DNA of 64,000 nt from CAWALV01 sp963782965 (GCA_963782965.1 CAWALV010000006.1:1550001-1614000); one strand, 5' to 3'. Counted from the stretch's first letter, positions 45,969 through 54,658 are shown. Translations and numbers: made by a program. The notes: generated by a model not told the origin, from the sequence alone.

Positions 45969-47624
45969 TCAGGCGCGGCCGGTGAGGCGAGTGAAGTCTT
46001 CGACGTGGTGGCACTTCTCAAGGCCGGTGTCGTACGTGATGCGGCCGGCCTTCACGAGTTCGGCGAGGTGCTGGTCCATCGTGTGCATACCGTGCTTGGC
46101 GCCCGCCTGCAGCGCCGAATAGATCTGGTGCGTCTTCCCCTCACGGATAAGGTTGCGGATCGCCGGCGTGGCCACCAACACCTCGGTGGCGACGATGCGG
46201 CCCCGGCCGTCGGACGTCTTGCACAGCGTCTGCGCGACGACCCCCTGCAGCGATCCGGCGAGCTGCACCCGGACCTGCTGCTGCTGGTGCGGCGGAAAGA
46301 CGTCGATGACACGGTCGATGGTCTGCGCGGCGTCCTGGGTGTGCAGGGTCGCGAACACGAGGTGCCCTGTCTCAGCTGCGGTCAGCGCCACCGAGATCGT
46401 CTCCAGGTCGCGCATTTCACCGACGAGGATGATGTCGGGGTCCTGCCGCAGCACGTGCTTGAGCGCGTTGCCGAACGAGTGCGTGTCGTCGCCGACCTCT
46501 CGCTGGTTCACCAGGCACGACTTGTGGGTGTGCAGGAACTCGATGGGGTCTTCCACTGTCATGATGTGGTCGCGCCGCTGCCGGTTCGCCAGGTCGATGA
46601 TGCCGGCGAGCGTCGTCGACTTCCCCGAGCCGGTAGGCCCGGTAACGAGGACGAAGCCACGGGGCAGCATCGCGAGGTTCGAGACGGTCGGCGGGATGCC
46701 CAGCGACTCGAGCTTCTTGATCTCGAACGGGATCAACCGGAAAGCGGCACCGAGCGCCTCGCGCTGGCGGTACAGGTTCACGCGGAAACGGGCGCGGCCC
46801 GGCACGGCGTAGGCGAAGTCGAGTTCGAGGTTCTCTTCGAAGCGCTCCCGCTGCTTCTGCGTGAGGATCTCATACATCATCTGCTGGATGACCGGCGGCG
46901 TGAGGACAGGCAGATCCTCCACCGGGGTCAGGCTGCCGTTGAGGCGAAGCGTCGGCCGCGCGCCGGCGGTCAGGTGCAGGTCGGAGGCGTTGCGCTCCAA
47001 GACCTGGATCAGCATGTCGGTGAGGGACAGGCCTTCGACCAGCTTTGGCTGGCTCATACCGGTGCCGCTGGACGGGAACGCGTCGCCTGTGGTGGGCGCC
47101 ACTCCGACACCCGGCAGTTGCGTCTCCTCCTGCGCCGGCGCCGACGTCAACGGCCCGAGAGCTGTCGGTGCGGCGGTGGCCGCGGGCACGAACGCTGTCG
47201 TCCCGGCGGGCGCCCCGACGTTCATCGCGGGCGGGTCCGCGACGAACGCCGCAGCTGCCGGCTCGGGTGGCGCAACTGGTGCCGGCGACGTCGGTGGCAG
47301 GCCCGCCGGCGGCGCCGGGTAGGCCGGCGGCGCGGCCAGGTAGTCCGCGGTGTCGGTGAGGGGCATCGACACCGGAGGTTCCATGCCGGCCCAGGCCGGA
47401 GTCAGCGGGGCCGCGGTCAGGGCGGCATCGCCGAGCGGGTAGGACACCGGCGCAGGCTGCGCCGGGTAGGCCTGCGCGTAGCCGGTTCCCGGCGCCACGC
47501 CCGGGCCGTTCGGTGACCAGTCCGGCTCGTCCGAGAACGGCGCCGTCGGCGCGGCCGCGGCGTCGCCCGTCTGCTGCCCCGGTGGGACGGCGTCGGGTTG
47601 CGGTGGGTAGCCAAGCGTCTCCAC
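45969..47624 (-). CDS. pilT: Retraction ATPase PilT with long Pro/Ala-rich N-terminal extension
   Basis: PilT powers pilus retraction. Residues about 195-551 form the normal PilT: SLTDMLIQVLERNASDLHLT, Walker A GPTGSGKSTTLAGI, the Asp and His boxes, Walker B RQDPDIILVGEMRD and the PilT-specific AIRNLIREGK. The first 190 residues are a low-complexity Pro/Ala-rich segment with no recognised domain, unusual for PilT (normally about 350 residues). The GTG at 47624 follows AAAGGGG; an internal ATG (MSQPKLVEGL) would give the normal length, so the extension may be optional. The 137-base gap after pilB contains an inverted repeat CCTAA-N13-TTAGG. Confidence 0.93.
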   Translation of the reverse strand: METLGYPPQPDAVPPGQQTGDAAAAPTAPFSDEPDWSPNGPGVAPGTGYAQAYPAQPAPVSYPLGDAALTAAPLTPAWAGMEPPVSMPLTDTADYLAAPPAYPAPPAGLPPTSPAPVAPPEPAAAAFVADPPAMNVGAPAGTTAFVPAATAAPTALGPLTSAPAQEETQLPGVGVAPTTGDAFPSSGTGMSQPKLVEGLSLTDMLIQVLERNASDLHLTAGARPTLRLNGSLTPVEDLPVLTPPVIQQMMYEILTQKQRERFEENLELDFAYAVPGRARFRVNLYRQREALGAAFRLIPFEIKKLESLGIPPTVSNLAMLPRGFVLVTGPTGSGKSTTLAGIIDLANRQRRDHIMTVEDPIEFLHTHKSCLVNQREVGDDTHSFGNALKHVLRQDPDIILVGEMRDLETISVALTAAETGHLVFATLHTQDAAQTIDRVIDVFPPHQQQQVRVQLAGSLQGVVAQTLCKTSDGRGRIVATEVLVATPAIRNLIREGKTHQIYSALQAGAKHGMHTMDQHLAELVKAGRITYDTGLEKCHHVEDFTRLTGRA

Positions 47625-47762
47625 GAACCAAACCCCTTTCGGCGCGCAGGCGGCACGCGGTCTTCCCAGGCATCGGAATGCGGTGGGCCGTGCTTGAGCC
47701 GTTGCACCTAACGGTGTTGCGCCTTTAGGTCTAGTCCGGCGCGCCGTGAGGCGCGACGCGCG

Positions 47763-49427
47763 TCACACCACGACGCGGAAGATTTCCTCGAGCGAGGTGA
47801 TGCCTTCCGCGACCTTGCTCAAGCCGTCGTCGCGCAACATCTTCATCCCTTGCTCACGTGCCACCTTGTTGATGGCCTCGGCCGACGCACGCTCGACTGC
47901 CAGCCGCTCGATCTGCTCGGTCACGCTCATCACCTCCTGCAACGCGAGGCGACCCTTGTACCCGGTCTTCGAGCACGCCGGGCACCCCACCGCGCGCTGC
48001 AGGACCGGGAGCGGCTCGCCGTCCTGCCACGGGAAGCGCGCCTGGATGAGCATCTCCGGCGTCGGCGTGTACGGCTCCTTGCACTTGGAGCACAGCCGGC
48101 GCGCGAGGCGCTGCGCGAGTACACAGTCGAGAGCGGAGCCGACCAGGAATGGTTCGATGCCCATCTCGATGAGGCGGCTCACCGCACTCGGAGCGTCGTT
48201 GGTGTGCAGGGTCGAGAGCACGAGGTGACCGGTGAGCGCGGCTTCGATCGCGATCTGTGCCGTCTCGTGGTCGCGGATCTCACCGATCAGCACGATGTCG
48301 GGGTCGGAGCGCAGGATGGATCGAAGGGCGGAGGCGAACGTGAGGCCGGCCTTCACATTCGTCTGCACCTGGTTGATGCCGGGCAACCGGTACTCGACCG
48401 GGTCTTCGACCGTGATGACGTTCTTGTCGGGCGAGGAAACGATGTTCAGGGTGGCGTAGAGCGTCGTGGACTTTCCCGAGCCGGTCGGTCCGGTCACCAG
48501 CAACATGCCGTACGGCTTGTTGAAGCTCAGCGCGTATCGCTCGTAGTTCTCGGTGGAGAAGCCGAGGTCGCCCAGCGTAAGCATCGCGGTGGAGTTGTCC
48601 AGGATTCGCATGACGACCTTCTCCCCCCACACCGTCGGCAAGGTGGCGACACGCAGGTCGACCTTCTTGCCGTTGGTGTTGACCGAGAGGCGGCCGTCCT
48701 GCGGGATGCGTCGCTCCGCAATGTTGATCTCGGCCATGATCTTCAACCGGCTGATGACGCCCGACTGGATGTTCTTCGGCGACCGCATCACCTCGTGCAG
48801 CACGCCGTCGATGCGGAACCGCACCCGTAGATCTCGCTCGGTCGGTTCGATGTGGATGTCGGACGCCCGGTCCTGGATCGCCTGGGTGATGAGCAGGTTG
48901 ACGAATTTGACGATCGGCGCATCTTCGACGACTTCGGCGACGTTGCTGAGGTCGTCGAGATCGTCCTCGCTGTTGAGGGTCATCGACAGGTCGTCGAGCT
49001 CGCCGTCGTTGCGGTGATACCGGTTGATCGCGGCCAGCACGTCGGCCCGGGTCGCAACCGCCGGCTTCACATCCATACCGGTGATCGAGCGGATGTCGTC
49101 GATGGCGAAGACGTTGGCCGGGTCGACCATCGCCACCAGCAGCTTGCCGTCCTCGTAGCCGATAGGCAGCGCGGTGTAGCGCCGGCACACGCTGTCGGGA
49201 ACCCGGGAAACGGCTGAGCCGTCGACCGCGAAGTCGCCGAGATCGACGAAGCGTAGCCCGATCTGCGTCGCCAGCGCGGCCACCAGCTGGCTTTCGGAGA
49301 GCACGCCCTGCTCGACGAGCACGCGGCCGAGGCTGCGGCCGTTGCGTTGGTGCTCCTCGTAGGCAGCCATCAGCTGGTCGTGGCTGACCAGACCGCCCTC
49401 GAGCAGGATGTCGCCGAGCTGCTTCAC
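47763..49427 (-). CDS. pilB: Extension ATPase PilB with MshEN-type c-di-GMP-binding N-terminus
   Basis: PilB powers pilus extension. The first 60 residues hold two tandem copies of the MshEN motif (QLGDILLEGGLVSHDQLMAA and SLGRVLVEQGVLSESQLVAA), which binds cyclic di-GMP in related ATPases. Then follow the N2 domain, Walker A GPTGSGKSTTLYA, Walker B RSDPDIVLIGEIRD, and the zinc tetracysteine CSKC...CPAC. At 554 residues the length is normal. The start is taken at the GTG at 49427 giving VKQLGD; its ribosome site is weak. It follows the small GTPase by 17 bases. Confidence 0.95.
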   Translation of the reverse strand: MKQLGDILLEGGLVSHDQLMAAYEEHQRNGRSLGRVLVEQGVLSESQLVAALATQIGLRFVDLGDFAVDGSAVSRVPDSVCRRYTALPIGYEDGKLLVAMVDPANVFAIDDIRSITGMDVKPAVATRADVLAAINRYHRNDGELDDLSMTLNSEDDLDDLSNVAEVVEDAPIVKFVNLLITQAIQDRASDIHIEPTERDLRVRFRIDGVLHEVMRSPKNIQSGVISRLKIMAEINIAERRIPQDGRLSVNTNGKKVDLRVATLPTVWGEKVVMRILDNSTAMLTLGDLGFSTENYERYALSFNKPYGMLLVTGPTGSGKSTTLYATLNIVSSPDKNVITVEDPVEYRLPGINQVQTNVKAGLTFASALRSILRSDPDIVLIGEIRDHETAQIAIEAALTGHLVLSTLHTNDAPSAVSRLIEMGIEPFLVGSALDCVLAQRLARRLCSKCKEPYTPTPEMLIQARFPWQDGEPLPVLQRAVGCPACSKTGYKGRLALQEVMSVTEQIERLAVERASAEAINKVAREQGMKMLRDDGLSKVAEGITSLEEIFRVVV

Positions 49428-49444
49428 AGCTACTTCACGTCCCG

Positions 49445-50023
49445 TCAGGCTTGAGCTGCGGCTACGTCGATGGAATCGACAACCGCGTAGAGCAGGGCGA
49501 GCAACACGTTCTTGACCGACTCGCGGTCCATGGCATCGCATGCGACGACGGGCACCGCGGCGTCCAGTTCGAGAGCTTCGCGCACTCGCGCCTCGTCCTC
49601 GGCCTCGACTCCGCTCGCGCGGTTCAGTCCGACGACGAACGGCACCTTGGCCATCTTCCGGAACGCGGCGAGGATGCCGACGGCCTCCTCGATCGACTCC
49701 GGGCGGTTGGCATCGAGCAGCAGCACGTAACCGAGCATGCCCTCGCCCAGGATCTCCCACATGAAGTCGAACCGATCCTGGCCGGGCGTGCCGAACAAGT
49801 AGAGGATCAGGTCGTGGTCGATCGTGATGCGACCGAAGTCCATCGCCACGGTCGTTTCCGACTTGCGCGCCTTCGTCTCGTCGGTGATGTCCTTCTCCGT
49901 CGACAGCACGGTGATCTCGCTGATCGTTCGGATGAGGGTCGTCTTGCCGGCCGCGAACGGCCCGGTGACGACGATCTTGACGGCTTGCGCGTTGCCGCCG
50001 CGGCGTCCTCGTTTCAACGTCAT
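49445..50023 (-). CDS. Small Ras-like GTPase (MglA/CvnD type)
   Basis: This 192-residue GTP-binding protein has P-loop VVTGPFAAGKTTLIRTISE, switch motif ETTVAMDFGRI, the G3 region LFGTPGQDRFDFMWE and a G4 motif reading VGLNRAS in place of NKxD. It belongs to the family that includes the actinobacterial conservon GTPases and is related to MglA, which controls pilus polarity in Myxococcus. It sits between the DUF4388 gene and pilB, with a roadblock protein (the usual activator partner of MglA) at the head of the operon, so it likely controls PilB placement or activity (inference). Confidence 0.9.
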   Translation of the reverse strand: MTLKRGRRGGNAQAVKIVVTGPFAAGKTTLIRTISEITVLSTEKDITDETKARKSETTVAMDFGRITIDHDLILYLFGTPGQDRFDFMWEILGEGMLGYVLLLDANRPESIEEAVGILAAFRKMAKVPFVVGLNRASGVEAEDEARVREALELDAAVPVVACDAMDRESVKNVLLALLYAVVDSIDVAAAQA

Positions 50024-50089
50024 CCGGTGGCCTCCCGCGTGAGGTTCTCGGCGGCACCCGGAAGCTGGACAACCAGTGCGATCGTCATG

Positions 50090-51448
50090 TCACAACCCCC
50101 GCACGCCGGCGATGAGACGAAGCAGCAAGCTCTTGTTCACGCTGGGATCCCGTTCGATGTGGGGCTTGGCCTCCGGAGCCTCGCCTGTCTGCGGATCGGT
50201 CGCCACTGCGGCTGCTGCGCTCGCAACTCCGCCCATGCGGGCCGCTGCGGAAACGCTTCGTGGAGCGTCCTCGGGAAAGTCGGGCCGGCGACGCGGCGTG
50301 AACGGTTCTGGCCGCGGCGGGATCACCGGTGCGCGGGTGTCGCTCACGAAGCGAGCGGTTCCCTGCCGGTCGCCGCTCCCGTCGCCGTCCAGTTGCGCGT
50401 TCGCTGCGGCGGCGAGCACCGACGCGACCGTCGAGGTCGAGGTGACCTCGTGCGCCGCGTCCTCCAGGTGGTCCGCGTGCGCGAGGATCGGGTCGGCGAC
50501 GTCGGCCGCCGGCTCGGCCTCGTTCGGCCCCGCTGCGAACCCGCCGTCGAAGCCGGGTGCGGCGTTCTCGCCGCCGGACGACGAGGAGTTCGGCCGGCTC
50601 TCGCCTGCTGCGGGCGCCGGGTCGGCGGCCGAAGCGTTCGCGTCGCCGTCGGCAGCGTCGGCACCGCCGGCCGGCACCGACGCGGATGCCGCTTCGAGCT
50701 GCGCAAGCAGCGCGTGACGCCGCAGCAGGGCGCCGGCGCCTTCGTCGTCGTCGCCGCTTCGGATGACGAGCAATCCCCGGTCGACCAACGCGGCGAGGGC
50801 GGAGACCACGGCGAAGTCACCGCGGCCGGCGAGCGCGCAGAGCTCGGTGACCGGACGCCGACCGTCGACCAGCGCGAGCAACGCCCACTCCGACCGCGAC
50901 AGTTGCGGCTCCTCGCGTACACCCACGGGCACGACGAGCACGGTGTCGGGCGAGGGGATCACCTGGCAAGCGCGCTCCCATGCTTCGAGCCTGGCCCGCG
51001 CCTCGGTCACGATTTCCTCGACGTTGAGCTGCACGCCGATGTCGTCAGGGCTCTGCTCGTCGAGGCTGAACGAGAAGTCGCCGTCACTCCAGCGCAGGAA
51101 GTCGAATACCGCGTCGACGGCTTGCTCTGCGAGCATCCCGCGCAGTGCCTCGTCGTCGACGGCGCCGGCTTCCAGCAGCGCGCGCGCGACACCGATCTCA
51201 CCGGCGGCAGCACGCTCGACTGCGGCGGCCAGGTCGTCGACACCGACGTCAGAGCTGCCCACCACCCGCCGGGCCAGCGCCTGCCGGCCGTCGTCACTAA
51301 CCGCAGCCGAGATCGCGCCCTCGCGGAAGTGCACGCAGCCGTGGGTCGAGGCACGCCGAAGGTGCAGACCTCCCGACTTCTTCGTGAAGCTCAACAGCTG
51401 GAAGATGTCCGGAAGGCTGAAGGCGTCTAGCGAGCCCTCGAGTTTCAC
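50090..51448 (-). CDS. DUF4388-domain protein in the pilus operon
   Basis: The N-terminal 100 residues begin KLEGSLDAFSLPDIFQLLSF with SGGLHLRR and GAISAA, the DUF4388 (PATAN-like) signature found next to GTPases and two-component systems. A second helical part (about 100-240) contains LSRSEWALLALVDGRRPV, a winged-helix-like region. Residues about 250-400 are Ala/Asp/Glu/Pro-rich and probably disordered; a basic segment TPRRRPDFPEDA and a hydrophobic end LLLRLIAGVRGL close the protein. It likely links a signal to the GTPase encoded next. No enzyme motif is seen. Confidence 0.85.
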   Translation of the reverse strand: MKLEGSLDAFSLPDIFQLLSFTKKSGGLHLRRASTHGCVHFREGAISAAVSDDGRQALARRVVGSSDVGVDDLAAAVERAAAGEIGVARALLEAGAVDDEALRGMLAEQAVDAVFDFLRWSDGDFSFSLDEQSPDDIGVQLNVEEIVTEARARLEAWERACQVIPSPDTVLVVPVGVREEPQLSRSEWALLALVDGRRPVTELCALAGRGDFAVVSALAALVDRGLLVIRSGDDDEGAGALLRRHALLAQLEAASASVPAGGADAADGDANASAADPAPAAGESRPNSSSSGGENAAPGFDGGFAAGPNEAEPAADVADPILAHADHLEDAAHEVTSTSTVASVLAAAANAQLDGDGSGDRQGTARFVSDTRAPVIPPRPEPFTPRRRPDFPEDAPRSVSAAARMGGVASAAAAVATDPQTGEAPEAKPHIERDPSVNKSLLLRLIAGVRGL

Positions 51449-51538
51449 GGTTGCGGTGTCCTGTCCGGTGGGTGGGTCGCTGGCTTGAGTCGGTTCGTCA
51501 GTTCGGCGGCTTCGGGTGACGCATCACGCCGGAGGCGG

Positions 51539-52423
51539 TCAACTCCACGAGCCCTGCTCGCCCGGCAGGACGCTGCCCGTCGGCGCGTAGGAGGACCAGG
51601 TGGACGGCGGGGAGATGGCGTCCGCGGGCTCGGGCTGCGCCTGCTCGTCGTCGGGATTCGGCTGCTCGCTGGTGGCGGGCAGGCCGTTCGTCGATTCGGC
51701 GTAGTAGTTCGGCTCGGCGTACGTCGCCTGGCCGTGAGCGGGCTCGGCGGGGGCGGGCACGGCGTAGGTCGGTTCCGCGTAGCCCGGTTCGGCGTAGGCC
51801 GGTTCCGCGTAGCCCGGTTCTGCGTAGCCCGGTTCTGCGTACGCGGGTTCTGCGTACGCGGGTTCGGCGTAAGCCGCGACCGCTTCGGCGTACGTCGTCG
51901 GATGCGCATGAGCCGCCGGCGCTGCTGGGGAGACAGGCGCCATCGGTGCAGGGGCCGGCTCGGCGCGCTGGTGCTCGAGGGATCCGCGGATCTCCTCCGC
52001 GGACGGGCCGAGCTGAGCCGGCGCCGGTGCCTGCAGCACTTCGCCGACCTTGTTGGCGGCCAGCTTGACCTCGTACAGCATCATGCCGACCTTGGCGCCC
52101 GCGGAGGTCACGGCGATGAGCACGCCCTCGTCCTGCGCGGAGACGAGGAAGACCGTGCCGTCCTCCCCCTCGATGTAGACCTGCGAGAGCATGCCGCGGC
52201 CAAGTCCCTGCGCCGCTCTTTCGGCGAGGGAGAGCAGCGCAGCGCTCATCGCGGCGACACGGTCCTCGTCCATGTCGGCGGGGAGCGCCGATGCCATGGG
52301 CAGCCCGTCGAAGGAGACAACCGCCGCGGCTTCCACGCCGGGCGTCTGCTGAACCAGATCTCGCAAGATCCGGTCGAGGCGGCCGGCGCGGCTCGCGGAC
52401 TCAGGCGGCTGCACGGATGACAT
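51539..52423 (-). CDS. Roadblock/LC7 protein with Tyr-Ala-Glu-Pro repeat tail
   Basis: The first 130 residues are a roadblock/LC7 domain (LDRILRDLVQQTPGVEAAAV, SFDGLPMASALP, DEGVLIAVTSAGAKVG), the fold that forms dimers and regulates small Ras-like GTPases. The rest is disordered, with a YAEP(A/G) repeat (about residues 184-221) and a Gln/Pro-rich tail. It heads the operon leading to the GTPase, pilB, pilT and pilC, and a sigma-28-like promoter precedes it. The likely role is activator or scaffold for the GTPase at 49445-50023 (inference). Confidence 0.87.
   Translation of the reverse strand: MSSVQPPESASRAGRLDRILRDLVQQTPGVEAAAVVSFDGLPMASALPADMDEDRVAAMSAALLSLAERAAQGLGRGMLSQVYIEGEDGTVFLVSAQDEGVLIAVTSAGAKVGMMLYEVKLAANKVGEVLQAPAPAQLGPSAEEIRGSLEHQRAEPAPAPMAPVSPAAPAAHAHPTTYAEAVAAYAEPAYAEPAYAEPGYAEPGYAEPAYAEPGYAEPTYAVPAPAEPAHGQATYAEPNYYAESTNGLPATSEQPNPDDEQAQPEPADAISPPSTWSSYAPTGSVLPGEQGSWS
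51762..51873 (-). repeat. 15-bp tandem repeat encoding YAEP(A/G)
   Basis: About seven copies of a 15-base unit such as GGTTCCGCGTAGCCC on the + strand encode Tyr-Ala-Glu-Pro-Ala/Gly repeats in the tail of the roadblock protein. Copies differ at single bases. Confidence 0.85.
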
Positions 52424-52479
52424 GGAGCACCCTCTTTCGGGACCTGGCGCACGCGGGATACCGCGGGTCTACCGCTATC

Positions 52480-52506
52480 CCTTCGGCGCTCTCCCGGAGG
52501 TGCTTA
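52480..52506 (-). promoter_or_regulatory. Sigma-28 (FliA/WhiG)-like promoter of the roadblock-pilB-pilC operon
   Basis: The minus strand reads TAAG-N15-GCCGAAGG, against the consensus TAAA-N15/16-GCCGATAA. It lies 57 bases upstream of the roadblock start, in the 147-base gap after aroE, which holds no other recognised feature. Confidence 0.5.
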
Positions 52507-52570
52507 AACGAACGTGCACGCCCAGTCGCGAGCATTTTCGGCTCGCCACCCGCCGCGCCGCGCCTCGGCG

Positions 52571-53500
52571 TCAGGCACCGGCCCCGCGAGTCTCGAGCGC
52601 GGCCCGACCGGCGGCGCGCATCACGTCGACGGGCGCTGCCCGCCCCGACCACAGCTCGACCTGCAGCGCCGCCTGCTGGACCAACAACTCCAAGCCCCCG
52701 ATCACCTGCGCCCCCGCCGCCGCAGCCGCGCCGGCGAACGGCGTCGGCCACGGATCGTAGAGGACGTCGAACACCAGCTGGCCGGCACGCACCACCGGCG
52801 GTGCTGCCGCACCGACCACCGCATCGACCAGAGCGTCGGTAGCACCCGCGGGCACGGTGGAGATCACCAGGTCGGCGTCGCGCATGGCATCGCCACCGGG
52901 CCAGCGGACCACCTCGATGTCGACGCCCAATCGCGTCGCCGCGGCGGCGAGGGCGCTCGCCCGGTCCGGGTCGCGGACCACCACCGAAACGCGCGGCCAC
53001 CCCAGCTCGCGGACGGCGGCCAGGCAGGCGGCGGCCGTGCCACCGGCGCCAAGAATCGTCACCGTGGTGAGGCGCAGTGCCCCGCCGCCGTCCGGAGCCG
53101 AACCCTGCGCTGCGTGCCCCGCCCGCACCGCCGCGACGATGCCACCGACGTCGGTGTTTTCGCCGATCCGGCGCCGGCCGGCGCCCGGCCCGGCCGACGG
53201 CGCCGTCGCCCGAAACGAGACGGTGTTCGCGGCGCCGACCGCGGCGGCGAGCGGGCTGACGTCGTCGAGCAGTGGCAGGACCGCCCGCTTGAGCGGCATC
53301 GTCAGCGACAGCCCGACGTAGGTGTCGTCGAGCCCGTCGAGCAGCCCGGCGAGGCCGGACTCGTCGCAGTCGTGGGCCTCGTAGCGCCAGTCGAGGTCGA
53401 GCGCCACGTAGGCCGCTCGGTGCAGGATCGGCGACAGCGAATGCCCGATCGGAGAGCCGAGCACAGCGGCCCGCGCGCTGCCGCCGCTGCCCCGGCTCAC
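52571..53500 (-). CDS. aroE: Shikimate dehydrogenase
   Basis: AroE reduces 3-dehydroshikimate with NADPH. The substrate domain has AAVLGSPIGHSLSPILHRAAY and GLSLTMPLKRAV, with catalytic Lys in MPLK, and the cofactor domain has TVTILGAGGTAAACLAAVRELG. The C-terminal LELLVQQAALQVELW is typical. The GTG at 53500 overlaps the mltG stop (GTGA). The order mltG-aroE is usual; the pilus genes then separate it from aroC-K-B-Q. Confidence 0.95.
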   Translation of the reverse strand: MSRGSGGSARAAVLGSPIGHSLSPILHRAAYVALDLDWRYEAHDCDESGLAGLLDGLDDTYVGLSLTMPLKRAVLPLLDDVSPLAAAVGAANTVSFRATAPSAGPGAGRRRIGENTDVGGIVAAVRAGHAAQGSAPDGGGALRLTTVTILGAGGTAAACLAAVRELGWPRVSVVVRDPDRASALAAAATRLGVDIEVVRWPGGDAMRDADLVISTVPAGATDALVDAVVGAAAPPVVRAGQLVFDVLYDPWPTPFAGAAAAAGAQVIGGLELLVQQAALQVELWSGRAAPVDVMRAAGRAALETRGAGA

Positions 53501-54615
53501 GGCGAGGACGACGCCTTGGCAGCCGCGGCGGCCGACTGCGCCTGCGACTTCAGGTTCTCGAACTCCTTCTCCGACGCGGTGAACTTCGTATCGCCGGTGA
53601 CCGGATCGATAGTGACGAAGTACAAGTAGTCGCCCTGCGCGGGGTGCAGCGCGGCGACCAGCGCCGCCTGCCCCGGCGAGTCGATCGGCGTCGGCGGCAG
53701 CCCGGTGTGGATGTAGGTGTTGTACGGCGACTGCGACTTCAGGTCGCTTTGGCTGAGGAACGGTTTGCTCGTCCCGAGCGCGTAGTTGACGGTGGAGTCG
53801 AGCGCCAAGGGCATGTGGCGTTGCAGCCGGTTCATGATGACCTCGGCGACCAGCGGGTAGTCCTGCGGCCGCTTGACCTCGCCCTCGATGAGGCTGGCGA
53901 CGATCACGACCTGATAGGGCGTCAGGTGCAGGGCCGCCGCGCCCGGCTCGAGGTTCACGGTCGTCGCGACCTGCCGGAAGCGCGAAACCATCTGAGTGAG
54001 CAGCTCCGAGGCTGTCGTCGCGTTGTCGACGTTGTACGTGGCGGGATACAGGAAGCCTTCGGCTTTGCCGTTCGCGTAGGGCGGCAGGCCGATGGAGTCG
54101 GGACGGGCGAGCACCGCTTCGATGTCGCCGGGCTTGATCTTGCTCTTGCCGGCGATGATCTGCTCGGCCTTGCTCAGCCGCACGCCTTCGGGGATCGTGA
54201 TCCGGCCACCGATCAGCGTCGTGCCGTCGATGAGCAGACCGAGCGCGCTCACGGCCGACATGTGCGAGCGCAACTGGTAGACGCCGGGCTGGACGTCGCG
54301 TGCTTTGGCGTTGGCCTGGGCGGCATCGACGAACGCGGTGACGGTCTTCACCACGCCGTCCGCGACGAGAGTTCGCCCGATATCGGTCGTGGTGTCGCCC
54401 GGGTGGACCTCGACCAGGACGCTGCCGGTGCCATCACCGACCCAGTCGTTGGCGACGGTCGGGTGAACCAGCGTGCCTGCGACGTGCACGCCGCCGACGA
54501 CCACTCCCAACACCACCAGCAGCGAGAGTCCGATCGCAGGCAACTGCAGCAGCCGCCGGTACACCGGAGGCTTGGGCGGGTGTGGGCTCAGCCCGAGGTC
54601 GAAAACGTCGGTCAC
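53497..54615 (-). CDS. mltG: Endolytic murein transglycosylase MltG
   Basis: MltG cuts nascent glycan strands at the membrane and sets chain length. A cytoplasmic N-terminus is followed by a membrane helix (about 25-50, IGLSLLVVLGVVVGG), a LysM-like segment and the YceG catalytic domain with the active glutamate in IVASLIEGEVKRPQDYPLVA and NRLQRHMPLALDSTVNY. The C-terminal Lys/Ser/Ala tail is low complexity. It follows ruvX by 43 bases. Confidence 0.96.
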   Translation of the reverse strand: MTDVFDLGLSPHPPKPPVYRRLLQLPAIGLSLLVVLGVVVGGVHVAGTLVHPTVANDWVGDGTGSVLVEVHPGDTTTDIGRTLVADGVVKTVTAFVDAAQANAKARDVQPGVYQLRSHMSAVSALGLLIDGTTLIGGRITIPEGVRLSKAEQIIAGKSKIKPGDIEAVLARPDSIGLPPYANGKAEGFLYPATYNVDNATTASELLTQMVSRFRQVATTVNLEPGAAALHLTPYQVVIVASLIEGEVKRPQDYPLVAEVIMNRLQRHMPLALDSTVNYALGTSKPFLSQSDLKSQSPYNTYIHTGLPPTPIDSPGQAALVAALHPAQGDYLYFVTIDPVTGDTKFTASEKEFENLKSQAQSAAAAAKASSSP

Positions 54616-54658
54616 GTGCCCTCACCTCCCATTCCGGTCACCTCACCCGGCGCCACTG

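Noticed and set aside
35622..52423. Recent horizontal transfer of the pilus locus
   Set aside because: No integrase, tRNA target, direct repeats or visible change in base composition mark the ends, and the genes interdigitate with normal terminators, so recent transfer is not supported.
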